Source: Halocatena halophila
Lineage (GTDB): Archaea > Halobacteriota > Halobacteria > Halobacteriales > Haloarculaceae
Reading direction: 5' to 3'
Length of the DNA: 64,000 nucleotides
Assembly: GCA_027563145.1 (NCBI GenBank)
Contig: CP071306.1
Location: 1 to 64,000, forward strand
The position numbers were made by a program, and so were the translations under genes. The notes beneath the pieces are model-generated. The model had not been told where the DNA came from. It was given only the letters and a program-made list of their open reading frames with translations, and made no database searches. Of this stretch, positions 44,913 through 54,106 are shown piece by piece (the stretch's first letter is position 1; each line of letters begins with the position of its first letter).

Positions 44913-45575
44913 CTACAGCTCGAGGGAAAACAGCTCACGGGCGATCATGGCGATTTCTGTCGCGTACGGGCTTGTCTCGGCATCTGCAGTTGGCGTCACT
45001 GCCGGATCGGTCTCTGTGGGTGGCCCGACACACAATGTGTCATCCGTGTGCTCACCAGTCACAACTACACGCGGATCGGTGACGCCGAGATCGGCCAACC
45101 GTTCGATCGCTCGGAGTCGACTGGCCGGTCGTCCAGCCGGTGTCACGACGAGAACCTGCTCTGCCGTCGTAACCGCAGCGATTGCCTGGTTCGCCCCAAC
45201 CGGTGGACAGTCAACGAGCACAACGTCGCTCTCGCTGGTTGCCGATTCGATCAGCTCACCAAACCGCCGGGCGTTTGTGGGGGCTTTCGCCTGCGCGAGC
45301 CGATCGAACGGTCCGAACGCAGGACAGACCGAAAGCGTTCCTGCAGCCGTATCGATCTCGATGAGCCCTTCAGGAAGGGTAGCTTCATCACAGGACACTG
45401 CCATCATATCCGGCCCAATCGATCCCGAAACGTGATCGGCGAGTCCCTGCGTGGTGTATGCACCGTCCAAGATAATAACCGACAGCTCAGCACGGGTGAG
45501 CGTCGCGCCCAGTTCGAGTGTGGTTCGCGTCGTTCCCACACCACCGGCAGCACCAACCAGGGCAAGCGAGTCCAT
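44913..45575 (-). CDS. ParA/MinD-like protein with a degenerate P-loop
   Basis: A 220-residue MinD/ParA-fold protein. The P-loop region reads GAAGGVGTTRTTLELG; ParA-type proteins have KGGxGK[ST][TS], so both lysines (the deviant signature Lys and the invariant Walker A Lys) are replaced. The later switch VVLVDCPP, for Walker B, is conserved. It may bind nucleotide weakly or act without hydrolysis. Start at 45575 is chosen because the P-loop normally lies near residue 8-15. Divergent from mutS by 102 bp. Confidence 0.75.
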   Translation of the reverse strand: MDSLALVGAAGGVGTTRTTLELGATLTRAELSVIILDGAYTTQGLADHVSGSIGPDMMAVSCDEATLPEGLIEIDTAAGTLSVCPAFGPFDRLAQAKAPTNARRFGELIESATSESDVVLVDCPPVGANQAIAAVTTAEQVLVVTPAGRPASRLRAIERLADLGVTDPRVVVTGEHTDDTLCVGPPTETDPAVTPTADAETSPYATEIAMIARELFSLEL

Positions 45576-45677
45576 GGTCCTGGCTTGGCTTCGTGACTTT
45601 AGAAAAATGTTTGGGTCACTGTTTCGGTGAAATCTCAACCCATAGCGTTTTACCGGATGGCGCGCCACCGGACTCGT

Positions 45678-48308
45678 ATGACTGCGGAGGGAATCGTCGG
45701 TGAGTATCTCGCCCTGAAACGGGAGACCGACGCTGATCTGCTAGCAATGCAGATGGGAGATTTCTACGAATTCTTTCACGAGGACGCCCGGACGGTTGGT
45801 AGAGAGCTCGATTTGAAGGTGTCACAACGATCGAGTGGTGGCAAAACGTATGATATGGCCGGCGTCCCCGTTGATGATCTGACGCCGTATCTCCGCGCGC
45901 TGGTCGAACGCGGCTATCGGGTTGCGGTGGCCGAACAGTACGAAACCGACGGCGGACACGCGCGGTCGATTGAGCGGGTGGTGACCCCCGGGACGTTGCT
46001 CACACCAACGACTGACGAGGCCCAGTATCTCGCCACAATCACCAGCGACGAATCCGATTCCTCCACCCAGTACGGGCTGGCATTTCTCGACAGCACGACG
46101 GGACAGTTCCACGTCACTGCGGTGATGGGTGAAGATGCAGTTCTCACGGAGCTGTATCGGTTTACACCCACAGAGATCCTTCCGGGACCCACGGTCCGGT
46201 CGGCGGACGAACTGTTAACGCGCATCGATGAGCGCATCGAAACCAACGTGACGCTGTTCGACACGGAGTCGTTCGCCGATGGACGCGCCACCCACGCCGT
46301 TCGCGAGCAGTTCGGCGAAATCGAGTCGACCATCGATATCGATGCTGCCTGTGCCATCCGGGCGGCGGGGGCTGCGCTGGTCTACGTCGAAGAAACTGGT
46401 ACGGCCGTTCTTGGGGCAATTACTCGCCTTCGATCGTACGCGGCCGACGATCACGTCTCGATGGACGAGACGACCCAGCGGAATCTCGAGCTCGTCGAAA
46501 CGATGACTGGCTCCGGTCGGTCGGTTGCAGATACGATCGATCACACCGTGACCAGCGCTGGCGGCCGGCTGTTAGGTGCCTGGCTTACGAGACCACGCCA
46601 GTCTCGTGGCGAGATCGAACGCCGGCAGGCTGCCATCACGGCGCTCTGTGAGTCTGCGCTCGTTCGTGAAGAGATTCGAGAGACCCTTGCCGTGGTGTCG
46701 GATCTGGAGCGGATCGCCAGCCGAGCCGTCTCTGGCTCGATCGGTCCGCACGGGTTGGTTCGGACGCGTCGCACGCTCGAATCGTTGCCAACGATCATCG
46801 ATCGTGTTCGATCGACCGAGCGCCTCGCAGAATCGCCACTCGGTGCGCTTATGGATCATCTACAGGCACCGGCGCTCAAAGCGGTACGCGAAACGCTCGC
46901 GGCGGGATTGACTGATGATCCACCCAAAACGCTCACGCAGGGCGGCGTGATACGCCCGGGATTCGACGATGAGCTCGACGAGCTATGTGAACAGCTCAGC
47001 CAGGCCACCGAGTGGATTGACACCCTTGCCGAGCGTGAACAAGAACGCCACGGCATTAGTCGGCTCTCGGTCGATCGGAACAAGACCGACGGCTACTACA
47101 TCCAGGTCGGAAAGTCAGAGCGAGATAGCGTTCCCGACGAGTATGAGGGAATTAAAACACTAAAAAACGCAGAGCGCTACGAGACTGACGCGCTTCGCGA
47201 GCACGAACGGACGATTCTCAGGCTCGAAGAACGACGCGGCGAACTCGAAGCACAGCTCTTTGAATCGCTTCGAGAGACCGTCGCTGACAGCGCGGGTGTA
47301 CTCCAGACGGCGGGCAAAGCGCTCGCGGAGATTGATCTGCTCGCCGGGCTGGCACAGCACGCCGTTCGCAACGACTGGGTCAAACCAACGATCACCGAAC
47401 CTGGCCCGATCGACATCGAGGCTGGTCGCCATCCAGTGGTCGAAAACGAGACCGAATTCGTGCCCAACGACCTGTCGATGACCGAAGACTGGCGGTTTCT
47501 GGTCGTGACTGGACCGAACATGAGCGGTAAATCGACGTATATGCGCCAGACAGCACTGATCGTGTTGCTGGCACAAATCGGCAGTTACGTCCCGGCACGA
47601 TCGGCGACGATCGGACTTGTCGATGGGATCTTCACCAGGGTGGGAGCACTGGATGAGCTCGCACAGGGTCGCTCAACGTTCATGGTGGAGATGCAAGAGC
47701 TCTCGAACATTCTCCACTCGGCGACGAGCGACTCGCTCGTCATTCTCGATGAGGTCGGGCGAGGAACCGCAACGTACGATGGTATTTCTATTGCGTGGGC
47801 AACGACGGAGTATTTACACAATGAGATCCGAGCGAAGACTCTGTTTGCGACTCACTACCATGAGCTCACCGAACTCGCCGACCGGCTCCCCGGCGTTCAC
47901 AACGTCCACATGGCAGCAGATGAACACGATGGGGATGTGACGTTCCTGTGGACGATCGAGGATGGTCCCGCTGATCGGTCCTACGGCGTCCACGTCGCCG
48001 AGCTTGCGAGCGTTCCCGAACCCGTCGTGGATCGCTCTCGGAGCGTGCTTGAGCGACTCCGCGCCGATAAGGCCATCGACGTTCGTGGTGCACAGAACGG
48101 CGACGGTGACACTCAACAGGTCGTGTTCGATCTCGGTTCTGGACAGTTCAAACGCGGTGCCGTCGACGATGCTCGGGCTGAAAACGGACACGACCCGGCT
48201 GTTGAGACGGTCGTATCCGAGCTCGAATCGGTTGATCTCGAGTCACAGTCTCCGATCGATCTCCTTGCGGACGTACAGCGGTGGCAGAATCAACTCGTCG
48301 ATCGATAG
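45678..48308 (+). CDS. mutS: DNA mismatch repair protein MutS (MutS1)
   Basis: An 876-residue MutS. The mismatch-recognition motif is GDFYEFF near residue 28, the core domains follow, and the ABC-type ATPase has Walker A GPNMSGKST at about 611-619, then the signature region STFMVEMQELSNIL and Walker B SLVILDEVGRGTATYDG. It recognises base mismatches and recruits MutL. Start could be 45657 (MARHRTRMTAEG). mutL follows 1.4 kb downstream with one opposite-strand gene between. Confidence 0.95.
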   Translation: MTAEGIVGEYLALKRETDADLLAMQMGDFYEFFHEDARTVGRELDLKVSQRSSGGKTYDMAGVPVDDLTPYLRALVERGYRVAVAEQYETDGGHARSIERVVTPGTLLTPTTDEAQYLATITSDESDSSTQYGLAFLDSTTGQFHVTAVMGEDAVLTELYRFTPTEILPGPTVRSADELLTRIDERIETNVTLFDTESFADGRATHAVREQFGEIESTIDIDAACAIRAAGAALVYVEETGTAVLGAITRLRSYAADDHVSMDETTQRNLELVETMTGSGRSVADTIDHTVTSAGGRLLGAWLTRPRQSRGEIERRQAAITALCESALVREEIRETLAVVSDLERIASRAVSGSIGPHGLVRTRRTLESLPTIIDRVRSTERLAESPLGALMDHLQAPALKAVRETLAAGLTDDPPKTLTQGGVIRPGFDDELDELCEQLSQATEWIDTLAEREQERHGISRLSVDRNKTDGYYIQVGKSERDSVPDEYEGIKTLKNAERYETDALREHERTILRLEERRGELEAQLFESLRETVADSAGVLQTAGKALAEIDLLAGLAQHAVRNDWVKPTITEPGPIDIEAGRHPVVENETEFVPNDLSMTEDWRFLVVTGPNMSGKSTYMRQTALIVLLAQIGSYVPARSATIGLVDGIFTRVGALDELAQGRSTFMVEMQELSNILHSATSDSLVILDEVGRGTATYDGISIAWATTEYLHNEIRAKTLFATHYHELTELADRLPGVHNVHMAADEHDGDVTFLWTIEDGPADRSYGVHVAELASVPEPVVDRSRSVLERLRADKAIDVRGAQNGDGDTQQVVFDLGSGQFKRGAVDDARAENGHDPAVETVVSELESVDLESQSPIDLLADVQRWQNQLVDR

Positions 48309-48313
48309 ACCGA

Positions 48314-49498
48314 TCAGTGCTCTCCAGTGATGATCTGGGCAACCGTCGTCCGGTCGAACAGCCGTTCGCCATCAGGAATTGTCGGATACGGCTCGCCATC
48401 CGTGTAGGATGGCCACGCACCGAACTGCTCGGGATACAGCTGTTTGGCCGTCATTTCCAGCTGGAAGAGATTCATGATCGGCCCCTGATAGCGCATTCCC
48501 TGTGCGTAGATCCGTTCGTTCTGGACGGCCTGTAGCTTCTTGGCAACTGGATGTGACGAGAGCGTTGCTTTCGTCTCTTTGGTTGAGTAGTTTGGTGTCA
48601 TCCCCCAGAGATGGAGGATGACGTCGGGGTCGGCTTCTGCCATCGCCTCATAGCCAACGGTTCCCCACAGCCCGCTTTCCCATTCCGTGTCTGCAAACGC
48701 ATCGGTTGCTGCGAGCGGTCGCGTATCGGCGAGCCAGTAGCCTGGCCTGTTCAGGTGGTAGGTGTAGAAGTTTCCGTCACCGAGTGTGGCTCGAACCGCC
48801 GTCGGTCGCTCGGCTTTCGGCGGGAGGCGGTCCTCGATCGTCGAAATTAGTCCATCATATTCTTCTTTAAGTGCGGTGAATCGATCGTGTCTCCCCACGA
48901 GCTGTGAGACGGCCTCGAACAGCTCCCAGAGCGTGTAGTACTGGTAGTCCTCTCCGTATTCTGTGGGTGGTGTGGCGTGCGTTCCGCTGTAGAAGTTTCC
49001 GAAAAACGGCCCAACCGTCTCGGTGAGCTCGGAAATATCGGATTGTGACCAGCCCTTCTGGGTGGTAAGCCACGCCGGATCGACGAAGTGAACGTCGCTG
49101 TCGAGTTCTAGCAGTTGCTCTTTTGCGACCCCATCAGTCAGTGGATTCGTCAACGATTCCCACTCGAAAGAGACACCCTCAAGCTGGGAGTAGTAGTGAT
49201 TCATCGTCGTTCCGGACATCTTCGGAACGTACACCGAGTTCACGGTGTCACCGAGACCAAGCGCAACGGCCATATCGGCGTACTGCGGATAGATCGTGAA
49301 GATATCCTCGGGAACACCAGAGAGTGACACGTCGCCAGCTGGCGACAGTGTTGCGGTCATTGAGGACGCCGATGTTGTCGTCGGGTTGTCTCCTGATTTG
49401 TCCCCACTCGATTGGTTCAAACAGCCAGCTACTGATGCACTCACGAGAACGCCTGCTCCTTTGAGAACGCTTCGTCTTGATGGGTAGCCCCCCTCCAT
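48314..49498 (-). CDS. Metal-chelate/cobalamin-type ABC substrate-binding lipoprotein, orphan
   Basis: A 394-residue periplasmic-binding-protein of the BtuF/FepB-like class. N-terminal SRRSVLKGAGVL with lipobox VAGC (Cys26) marks Tat lipoprotein export. A Ser/Thr-rich linker precedes two lobes (SGVPEDIFTIYPQYADMAVALG; PDVILHLWGMTP). No permease or ATPase gene is nearby, so it is an orphan binding protein, possibly using a transporter encoded elsewhere. It stands convergent to mutS with a 5-bp gap. Confidence 0.85.
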   Translation of the reverse strand: MEGGYPSRRSVLKGAGVLVSASVAGCLNQSSGDKSGDNPTTTSASSMTATLSPAGDVSLSGVPEDIFTIYPQYADMAVALGLGDTVNSVYVPKMSGTTMNHYYSQLEGVSFEWESLTNPLTDGVAKEQLLELDSDVHFVDPAWLTTQKGWSQSDISELTETVGPFFGNFYSGTHATPPTEYGEDYQYYTLWELFEAVSQLVGRHDRFTALKEEYDGLISTIEDRLPPKAERPTAVRATLGDGNFYTYHLNRPGYWLADTRPLAATDAFADTEWESGLWGTVGYEAMAEADPDVILHLWGMTPNYSTKETKATLSSHPVAKKLQAVQNERIYAQGMRYQGPIMNLFQLEMTAKQLYPEQFGAWPSYTDGEPYPTIPDGERLFDRTTVAQIITGEH

Positions 49499-49676
49499 AT
49501 CCAGAAAGGAGCTCCAGGAGAAGTAAAGCCCTCTGAATTTTTGGCGAGCCTAAAAGAATGGGGCCTATCCCACAGGTCGTCGTGAGAACACTGGATTGAT
49601 GGCGATCTGGCTGTTGAGACGGAGTAATGACTGGATTCGATCTGCGGTGTGTGTCGTCCGGCAGGGGGACTGAGCG

Positions 49677-51653
49677 ATGACAGATCCAATTGTCGCACTT
49701 GACGACCAGACCGTCGATCGGATTGCTGCCGGAGAGGTTGTCGAGCGACCCGCATCGGTTGTCAAGGAGCTCCTAGAGAACAGTCTCGATGCGGACAGTT
49801 CTCGGATCACCGTGGCGGTCGAGGCAGGGGGAACGGAGTCGATTCGCGTGAGTGATGACGGCGTCGGCATGGACCGAGAGAACCTTCGTCGGTCGGTTGA
49901 AAAGCACACGACGAGCAAGATATCGGGACTTGAGGATCTGGAGGGAGGACTCCAGAGTCTTGGATTTCGTGGGGAGGCACTTCATGCGATCGGAGCGGTC
50001 GCTCGCGTTACGATCACGAGTAAACCACGTGGCGGGAGTCGTGGGTCGTCGTTGACGATCGACGGAGGCGAGCGCACCACGATCGAATCTGCCGGCTGTC
50101 CGGAGGGGACGACCGTGTCGGTCTCCGATCTGTTTTACAACGTTCCTGCTCGCCGAAAGTATCTCAAACAGGAGCCGACTGAGTTCGACCACATTCAACG
50201 GATCGTCACCGGATACGCCCTCGCCAATCCCGATGTGGCTATCACGCTCGAACACAACGGTCGCGAGCGATTCACCACGAGCGGTCGTGGTGAGCTTCGG
50301 TCGACAGTCCTGGCAGTGTACGGCCGTGACGTTGCGAGCGCGATGCTTCCGGTTGAAGCTGCGGGCGATAGCCTTCCAGAGGGGCCACTCGACTCGGTCA
50401 CTGGACTGGTAAGCCACCCCGAAACGACTCGCGCGAGTCGGTCGTACTGTCTTGCCTTTGTCAACGGACGATATATCACCGCTCAATCCGTTCGAGAGGC
50501 GATTATCGATGCGTATGGCTCACAGCTGGCGGCCGATAGGTATCCGTTCGCGGTCGTGTCTGTCGCTGTCGATCCCGCCACCGTTGACGTGAATGTCCAT
50601 CCAAGAAAACTGGCCGTGCGGTTCACCGACGAGCCAGCCGTTCAAAAACAGGTTTCGTCGGCCGTCGAATCGGCGTTGCTCGCAGAGGGTGTGCTCAGAA
50701 CGCGTGCTCCTCGGGGGCAGTCGGCACCAGAGCAGGCGACGATCGAACCAGAAACCACAGCGGATTCCGAGCAGGATATCGAACAGTCACAATCCACTGC
50801 TTCGAGTACGGTCTCATCTACCGCCTCCGATTCCAGCCAGGACACCACTTCGACGGACTCCAGCCCAGCACCCCAGCAGGACGGAGAATCGCGTGGCCAA
50901 CCTGGCCGGATACGAGCACCGACGACGCAGCTCGAACTCGACAGCGCACAGCAGAGAGACGAAAACGAAGCGTCCGAACCACTGAACGACGATCCAGTGG
51001 AATCATCCCCGTCGTCTAACACCGCCAACCCATCACCGAGCTCGTTCGATCCGACGCAGCTGCCCTCAATGAAGATCCTCGGTCAGCTGGATGATACCTA
51101 TGTCGTGGGCACAACGGACAATGGATTGATTCTCATCGACCAACACGCTGCCGACGAGCGGATCAACTACGAGCATCTCCAGGACGAGTTCTCGGGTGAG
51201 ACGGCGGTCCAGACGCTCGCCGAACCAGTCACCGTCGAGCTGACGGCTCGTGAGGCAACGCTGTTTGATCGGTATCGTGACGCACTCGCACAGGTTGGCT
51301 TTCACACCGACGGTGCAAACGATCGAACTGTCGTCGTCAACTCCGTTCCGGCACTGGTCGCTGACGCAGGCGGTCCCGAACTCGTTCGGGAGGTCCTTGG
51401 AGAGTTCGCGACAGAACACACGCCCACGACCGTCGAGACGATCGTCGATGCGTTGCTCGCAGATCTGGCCTGCTATCCGTCGATCACGGCGAACGAATCG
51501 CTCACGGACGGGAGCATTCTGGAACTTCTGTCTGCACTTGATGCGTGTGAGAATCCCTATGCCTGTCCTCACGGACGACCGGTGCTGATCGAAATTGATG
51601 AAAATGAAATTGAAACTCGGTTCGAGCGGGATTACCCCGGTCATCAGGGATGA
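49677..51653 (+). CDS. mutL: DNA mismatch repair protein MutL
   Basis: A 658-residue MutL. The GHKL ATPase motifs are RIAAGEVVERPASVVKELLENSLDA (Glu31, Asn35), DDGVGM and GFRGEALHAIGA (97-107). A Ser/Thr/Gln-rich disordered linker at about 345-455 joins the C-terminal domain, which has the endonuclease motif DQHAADERINYE (DQHA(x)2E(x)4E, complete) and ACPHGRPVLIEI. MutL is activated by MutS; this form should nick DNA. Confidence 0.95.
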   Translation: MTDPIVALDDQTVDRIAAGEVVERPASVVKELLENSLDADSSRITVAVEAGGTESIRVSDDGVGMDRENLRRSVEKHTTSKISGLEDLEGGLQSLGFRGEALHAIGAVARVTITSKPRGGSRGSSLTIDGGERTTIESAGCPEGTTVSVSDLFYNVPARRKYLKQEPTEFDHIQRIVTGYALANPDVAITLEHNGRERFTTSGRGELRSTVLAVYGRDVASAMLPVEAAGDSLPEGPLDSVTGLVSHPETTRASRSYCLAFVNGRYITAQSVREAIIDAYGSQLAADRYPFAVVSVAVDPATVDVNVHPRKLAVRFTDEPAVQKQVSSAVESALLAEGVLRTRAPRGQSAPEQATIEPETTADSEQDIEQSQSTASSTVSSTASDSSQDTTSTDSSPAPQQDGESRGQPGRIRAPTTQLELDSAQQRDENEASEPLNDDPVESSPSSNTANPSPSSFDPTQLPSMKILGQLDDTYVVGTTDNGLILIDQHAADERINYEHLQDEFSGETAVQTLAEPVTVELTAREATLFDRYRDALAQVGFHTDGANDRTVVVNSVPALVADAGGPELVREVLGEFATEHTPTTVETIVDALLADLACYPSITANESLTDGSILELLSALDACENPYACPHGRPVLIEIDENEIETRFERDYPGHQG

Positions 51654-51659
51654 CTGTGG

Positions 51660-52418
51660 CTACGAGATCGAGTAGCCACCATCAACCCGAACCGCGTTGC
51701 CAGTCATATACGACGACTCCTCGCTTGCAAGAAATCGAATTACTGTCGCGACTTCCGACGCTTCGCCGAGTCTGCCAAGCGGATAGAGCTGTTCGTGAAT
51801 CTGTCGTGCGCGGTCGGGATCATCACTCTCATCGAAGTATTCTGCCCCGACACCGGTGTCGATGAACCCGGGACAGATCGCATTGGCTCGAACGCCGGCG
51901 CGACCGGCTTCGGCTGCAACGGCGCGCGTAAAGCTCACCACTGCGCCTTTCGAAAGTGAGTACACCGCTTGTTTTGGGAGTCCAACGATTGCAGCCAGCG
52001 ACGACACATTGACGATCGAACCCGAACCCTGCTCTTTCATGATCGGCAGTGCTGCCCGCGTTCCGTTCCACACCCCCCTGATGTTGACGTCCATTACTCG
52101 GTCACGATCTGCAAGCGGGACGGCCTCGGTAACTGCTGCATCGTGACCGATTCCCGCGTTGTTCACGATCGCATCAAGGCCGTATTCGTCAGCTGTCGCC
52201 GAGACGAGAGCAGAAAACTGCTCTGGATCTGTCACATCGAGCTCGTGAGAAACGGCATCATAGCCATCTGCGGTGAGTTCATCGGCGACCGACTGTGCTG
52301 CGTCGCCATCGATGTCAGTTACAATGACACGAGCACCGGCATTGGCACACGTTCTTGCCGTTTCACTGCCAATTCCGCCGCCGCCACCGGTGAGAAAGAC
52401 TGTTTTATTCTCCAACAT
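51660..52418 (-). CDS. Short-chain dehydrogenase/reductase
   Basis: A 252-residue classical SDR. NAD(P) binding: TGGGGGIGSE (10-19) and an acidic DIDGD after beta-2, suggesting NAD preference. NNAGIG and the catalytic Ser (IVNVSSLA), Tyr and Lys (YSLSK). C-terminal CPGFIDTG is standard. Glucose or 3-hydroxyacyl reductase-like activity is possible; the substrate is unknown. It converges with mutL. Confidence 0.9.
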   Translation of the reverse strand: MLENKTVFLTGGGGGIGSETARTCANAGARVIVTDIDGDAAQSVADELTADGYDAVSHELDVTDPEQFSALVSATADEYGLDAIVNNAGIGHDAAVTEAVPLADRDRVMDVNIRGVWNGTRAALPIMKEQGSGSIVNVSSLAAIVGLPKQAVYSLSKGAVVSFTRAVAAEAGRAGVRANAICPGFIDTGVGAEYFDESDDPDRARQIHEQLYPLGRLGEASEVATVIRFLASEESSYMTGNAVRVDGGYSIS

Positions 52419-52483
52419 CTGTGACCATATAGAAGGATGGTCGGTTCGGGCAAAACCGTTCGGGTGACCGTCCCAAAGTGGTT

Positions 52484-53848
52484 TCACTCTATCGGATCGT
52501 TCGAGGTGGTGTCAGTCTCCGACTCGTCTGTACCGTCGATTCTGGTCGCGATGACGGTCGAGATTCGCGTCCCATCGATTTCATCGACGGTCAGGACAAA
52601 ATCGTTGACTGTGATTCGATCTGCCGGTTCTGGGGCACGACCCAGTCGGTCAAGGACGAGCCCGCCGGTCGTCTCGAAGGTTTCGCTCTCGAATTCAGTT
52701 TCGAGCGTTTCGTTTAGCTGCTGGATCGGAACGCGTCCATCGATGACGTAGGCACCGTCGGGTCGCTGATTGATGGATGGCTCAGTTTCATCGGTGTCGA
52801 ACTCGTCGCGGATGTCTCCAACGATCCGTTCGATAATGTCCTCGACAGTGACGATCCCTTCGAACGAGCCCCATTCGTCGAAGACGACTGCCATCTGGAT
52901 CTCACGATCTTGAAGGTCAGAGAGCAGTTCGTCGATCGGTCGGTTCTCCGGAACGGTCAACACGTCGCGTGCGAGCGAGGCGGCGGTTATCGTGGAGGGA
53001 TCATTTCGCGTCGACGCCCTGAGCATATCCTCGATGTGCACGGATCCGAGCACGGTTTCGCCGTTGTCATCGGCCATTACGGGATAGCTGGTGTGATTCT
53101 GCTCTGCCGTGGCACACAATAGCGTATCGAGTGACATCGAGCCTGCAACGGTTTCTACATCCGGTCGAGGCACCATGATCTCGCGAGCAAGCGTATCGTT
53201 CAGTTCAAAGACGCCCTCGATCATCGCCTCTTCATCGGGCTCAAGCAGGCCCTGTCGGCGTGATTGTGAGACCAGCGCGCGGATGTCCTCTTCGGTGTGC
53301 GTGTCTTCGGTTTCAGAAGCCGGTGGATAGCCGAGCATTCGGGTGAATGCGTTGGCTGTGCCGTTGAAGAATATCACACCCGGCATGAATAGATAGTAAA
53401 AAACCCGCATTGGCGGTGCGACGAAAAAGGAGATTCGCTCTGCATCCTGGATCGAGAACGTCTTTGGTGCCAGTTCACCGAACGTGACGTGGAGAAATGT
53501 GATGATGCCAAATCCTATTGCCTGGGCGATCAAATGCGAGGTACCCGTTGGAACGCCCTGTTCGAGGACTGGACCGAGCAGATCTGCAACAGCTGGTTCA
53601 CCCAGCCAGCCGAGGCCAAGCGACGATATCGTAATCCCCAACTGACAAACGGCGAGATAGTCGTCCAGGTTATTGATGGCGTTCATGACGGTGGTTGCGC
53701 CAGCTTTGCCCGCCTTAACACGGGCACGGATCCGATTCGGTCGGACGCGGACGAATGCAAATTCAGCAGCAACGAACAGGGCGTTGAGACCGACAAGGAC
53801 GAGTGCAAAGAGCAACCGTAGCACCGAGACAAAAACTGGTTCGGCCAT
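52484..53848 (-). CDS. CNNM/CorC-HlyC family membrane protein
   Basis: A 454-residue protein. N-terminal CNNM membrane domain (LLFALVLVGLNALFVAAEFAFVRVR, 3-4 helices), then two CBS domains (REIMVPRPDVETVAG onward and ARDVLTVPENRPIDELL) and a C-terminal CorC_HlyC domain (GTRISTVIATR). Members are linked to Mg2+/Co2+ efflux. No haemolytic role should be read into the family name. Stands alone. Confidence 0.9.
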   Translation of the reverse strand: MAEPVFVSVLRLLFALVLVGLNALFVAAEFAFVRVRPNRIRARVKAGKAGATTVMNAINNLDDYLAVCQLGITISSLGLGWLGEPAVADLLGPVLEQGVPTGTSHLIAQAIGFGIITFLHVTFGELAPKTFSIQDAERISFFVAPPMRVFYYLFMPGVIFFNGTANAFTRMLGYPPASETEDTHTEEDIRALVSQSRRQGLLEPDEEAMIEGVFELNDTLAREIMVPRPDVETVAGSMSLDTLLCATAEQNHTSYPVMADDNGETVLGSVHIEDMLRASTRNDPSTITAASLARDVLTVPENRPIDELLSDLQDREIQMAVVFDEWGSFEGIVTVEDIIERIVGDIRDEFDTDETEPSINQRPDGAYVIDGRVPIQQLNETLETEFESETFETTGGLVLDRLGRAPEPADRITVNDFVLTVDEIDGTRISTVIATRIDGTDESETDTTSNDPIE

Positions 53849-54106
53849 CGTTACGTGAAGATGGAAATTGTGGGTGGTAATCGAGGACCAGCGCAGTGGA
53901 CAGAAGTAAATAGAGTGGTTGCAGAATTCATTGAACGTTCTTTCAAACGTCGCCGTTGCATCCCAATGAAGCTACCGAGAGTCATCATTCGGATGTTGTG
54001 ATTGACAGAGCAATCTGTGGGTGGTCATTCGTTTTCCGTACGAAGGTTTCGCTGGGGTGTCAGTAGGTGAGAAGGCTTACAATCGAGGGGGTACGATTGT
54101 ACCGTA
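53849..54106. promoter_or_regulatory. Intergenic region with an inverted repeat upstream of tatC
   Basis: A 258-bp spacer without a supported gene. Its last part has the perfect 8-bp inverted repeat TACAATCG (54078-54085), AGGGGGTA loop, CGATTGTA (54094-54101), 5 bp before the tatC ATG. The left arm includes a TATA-like CTTACAAT about 28 bp upstream of the start, so a factor binding the repeat would cover the promoter. Confidence 0.45.
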
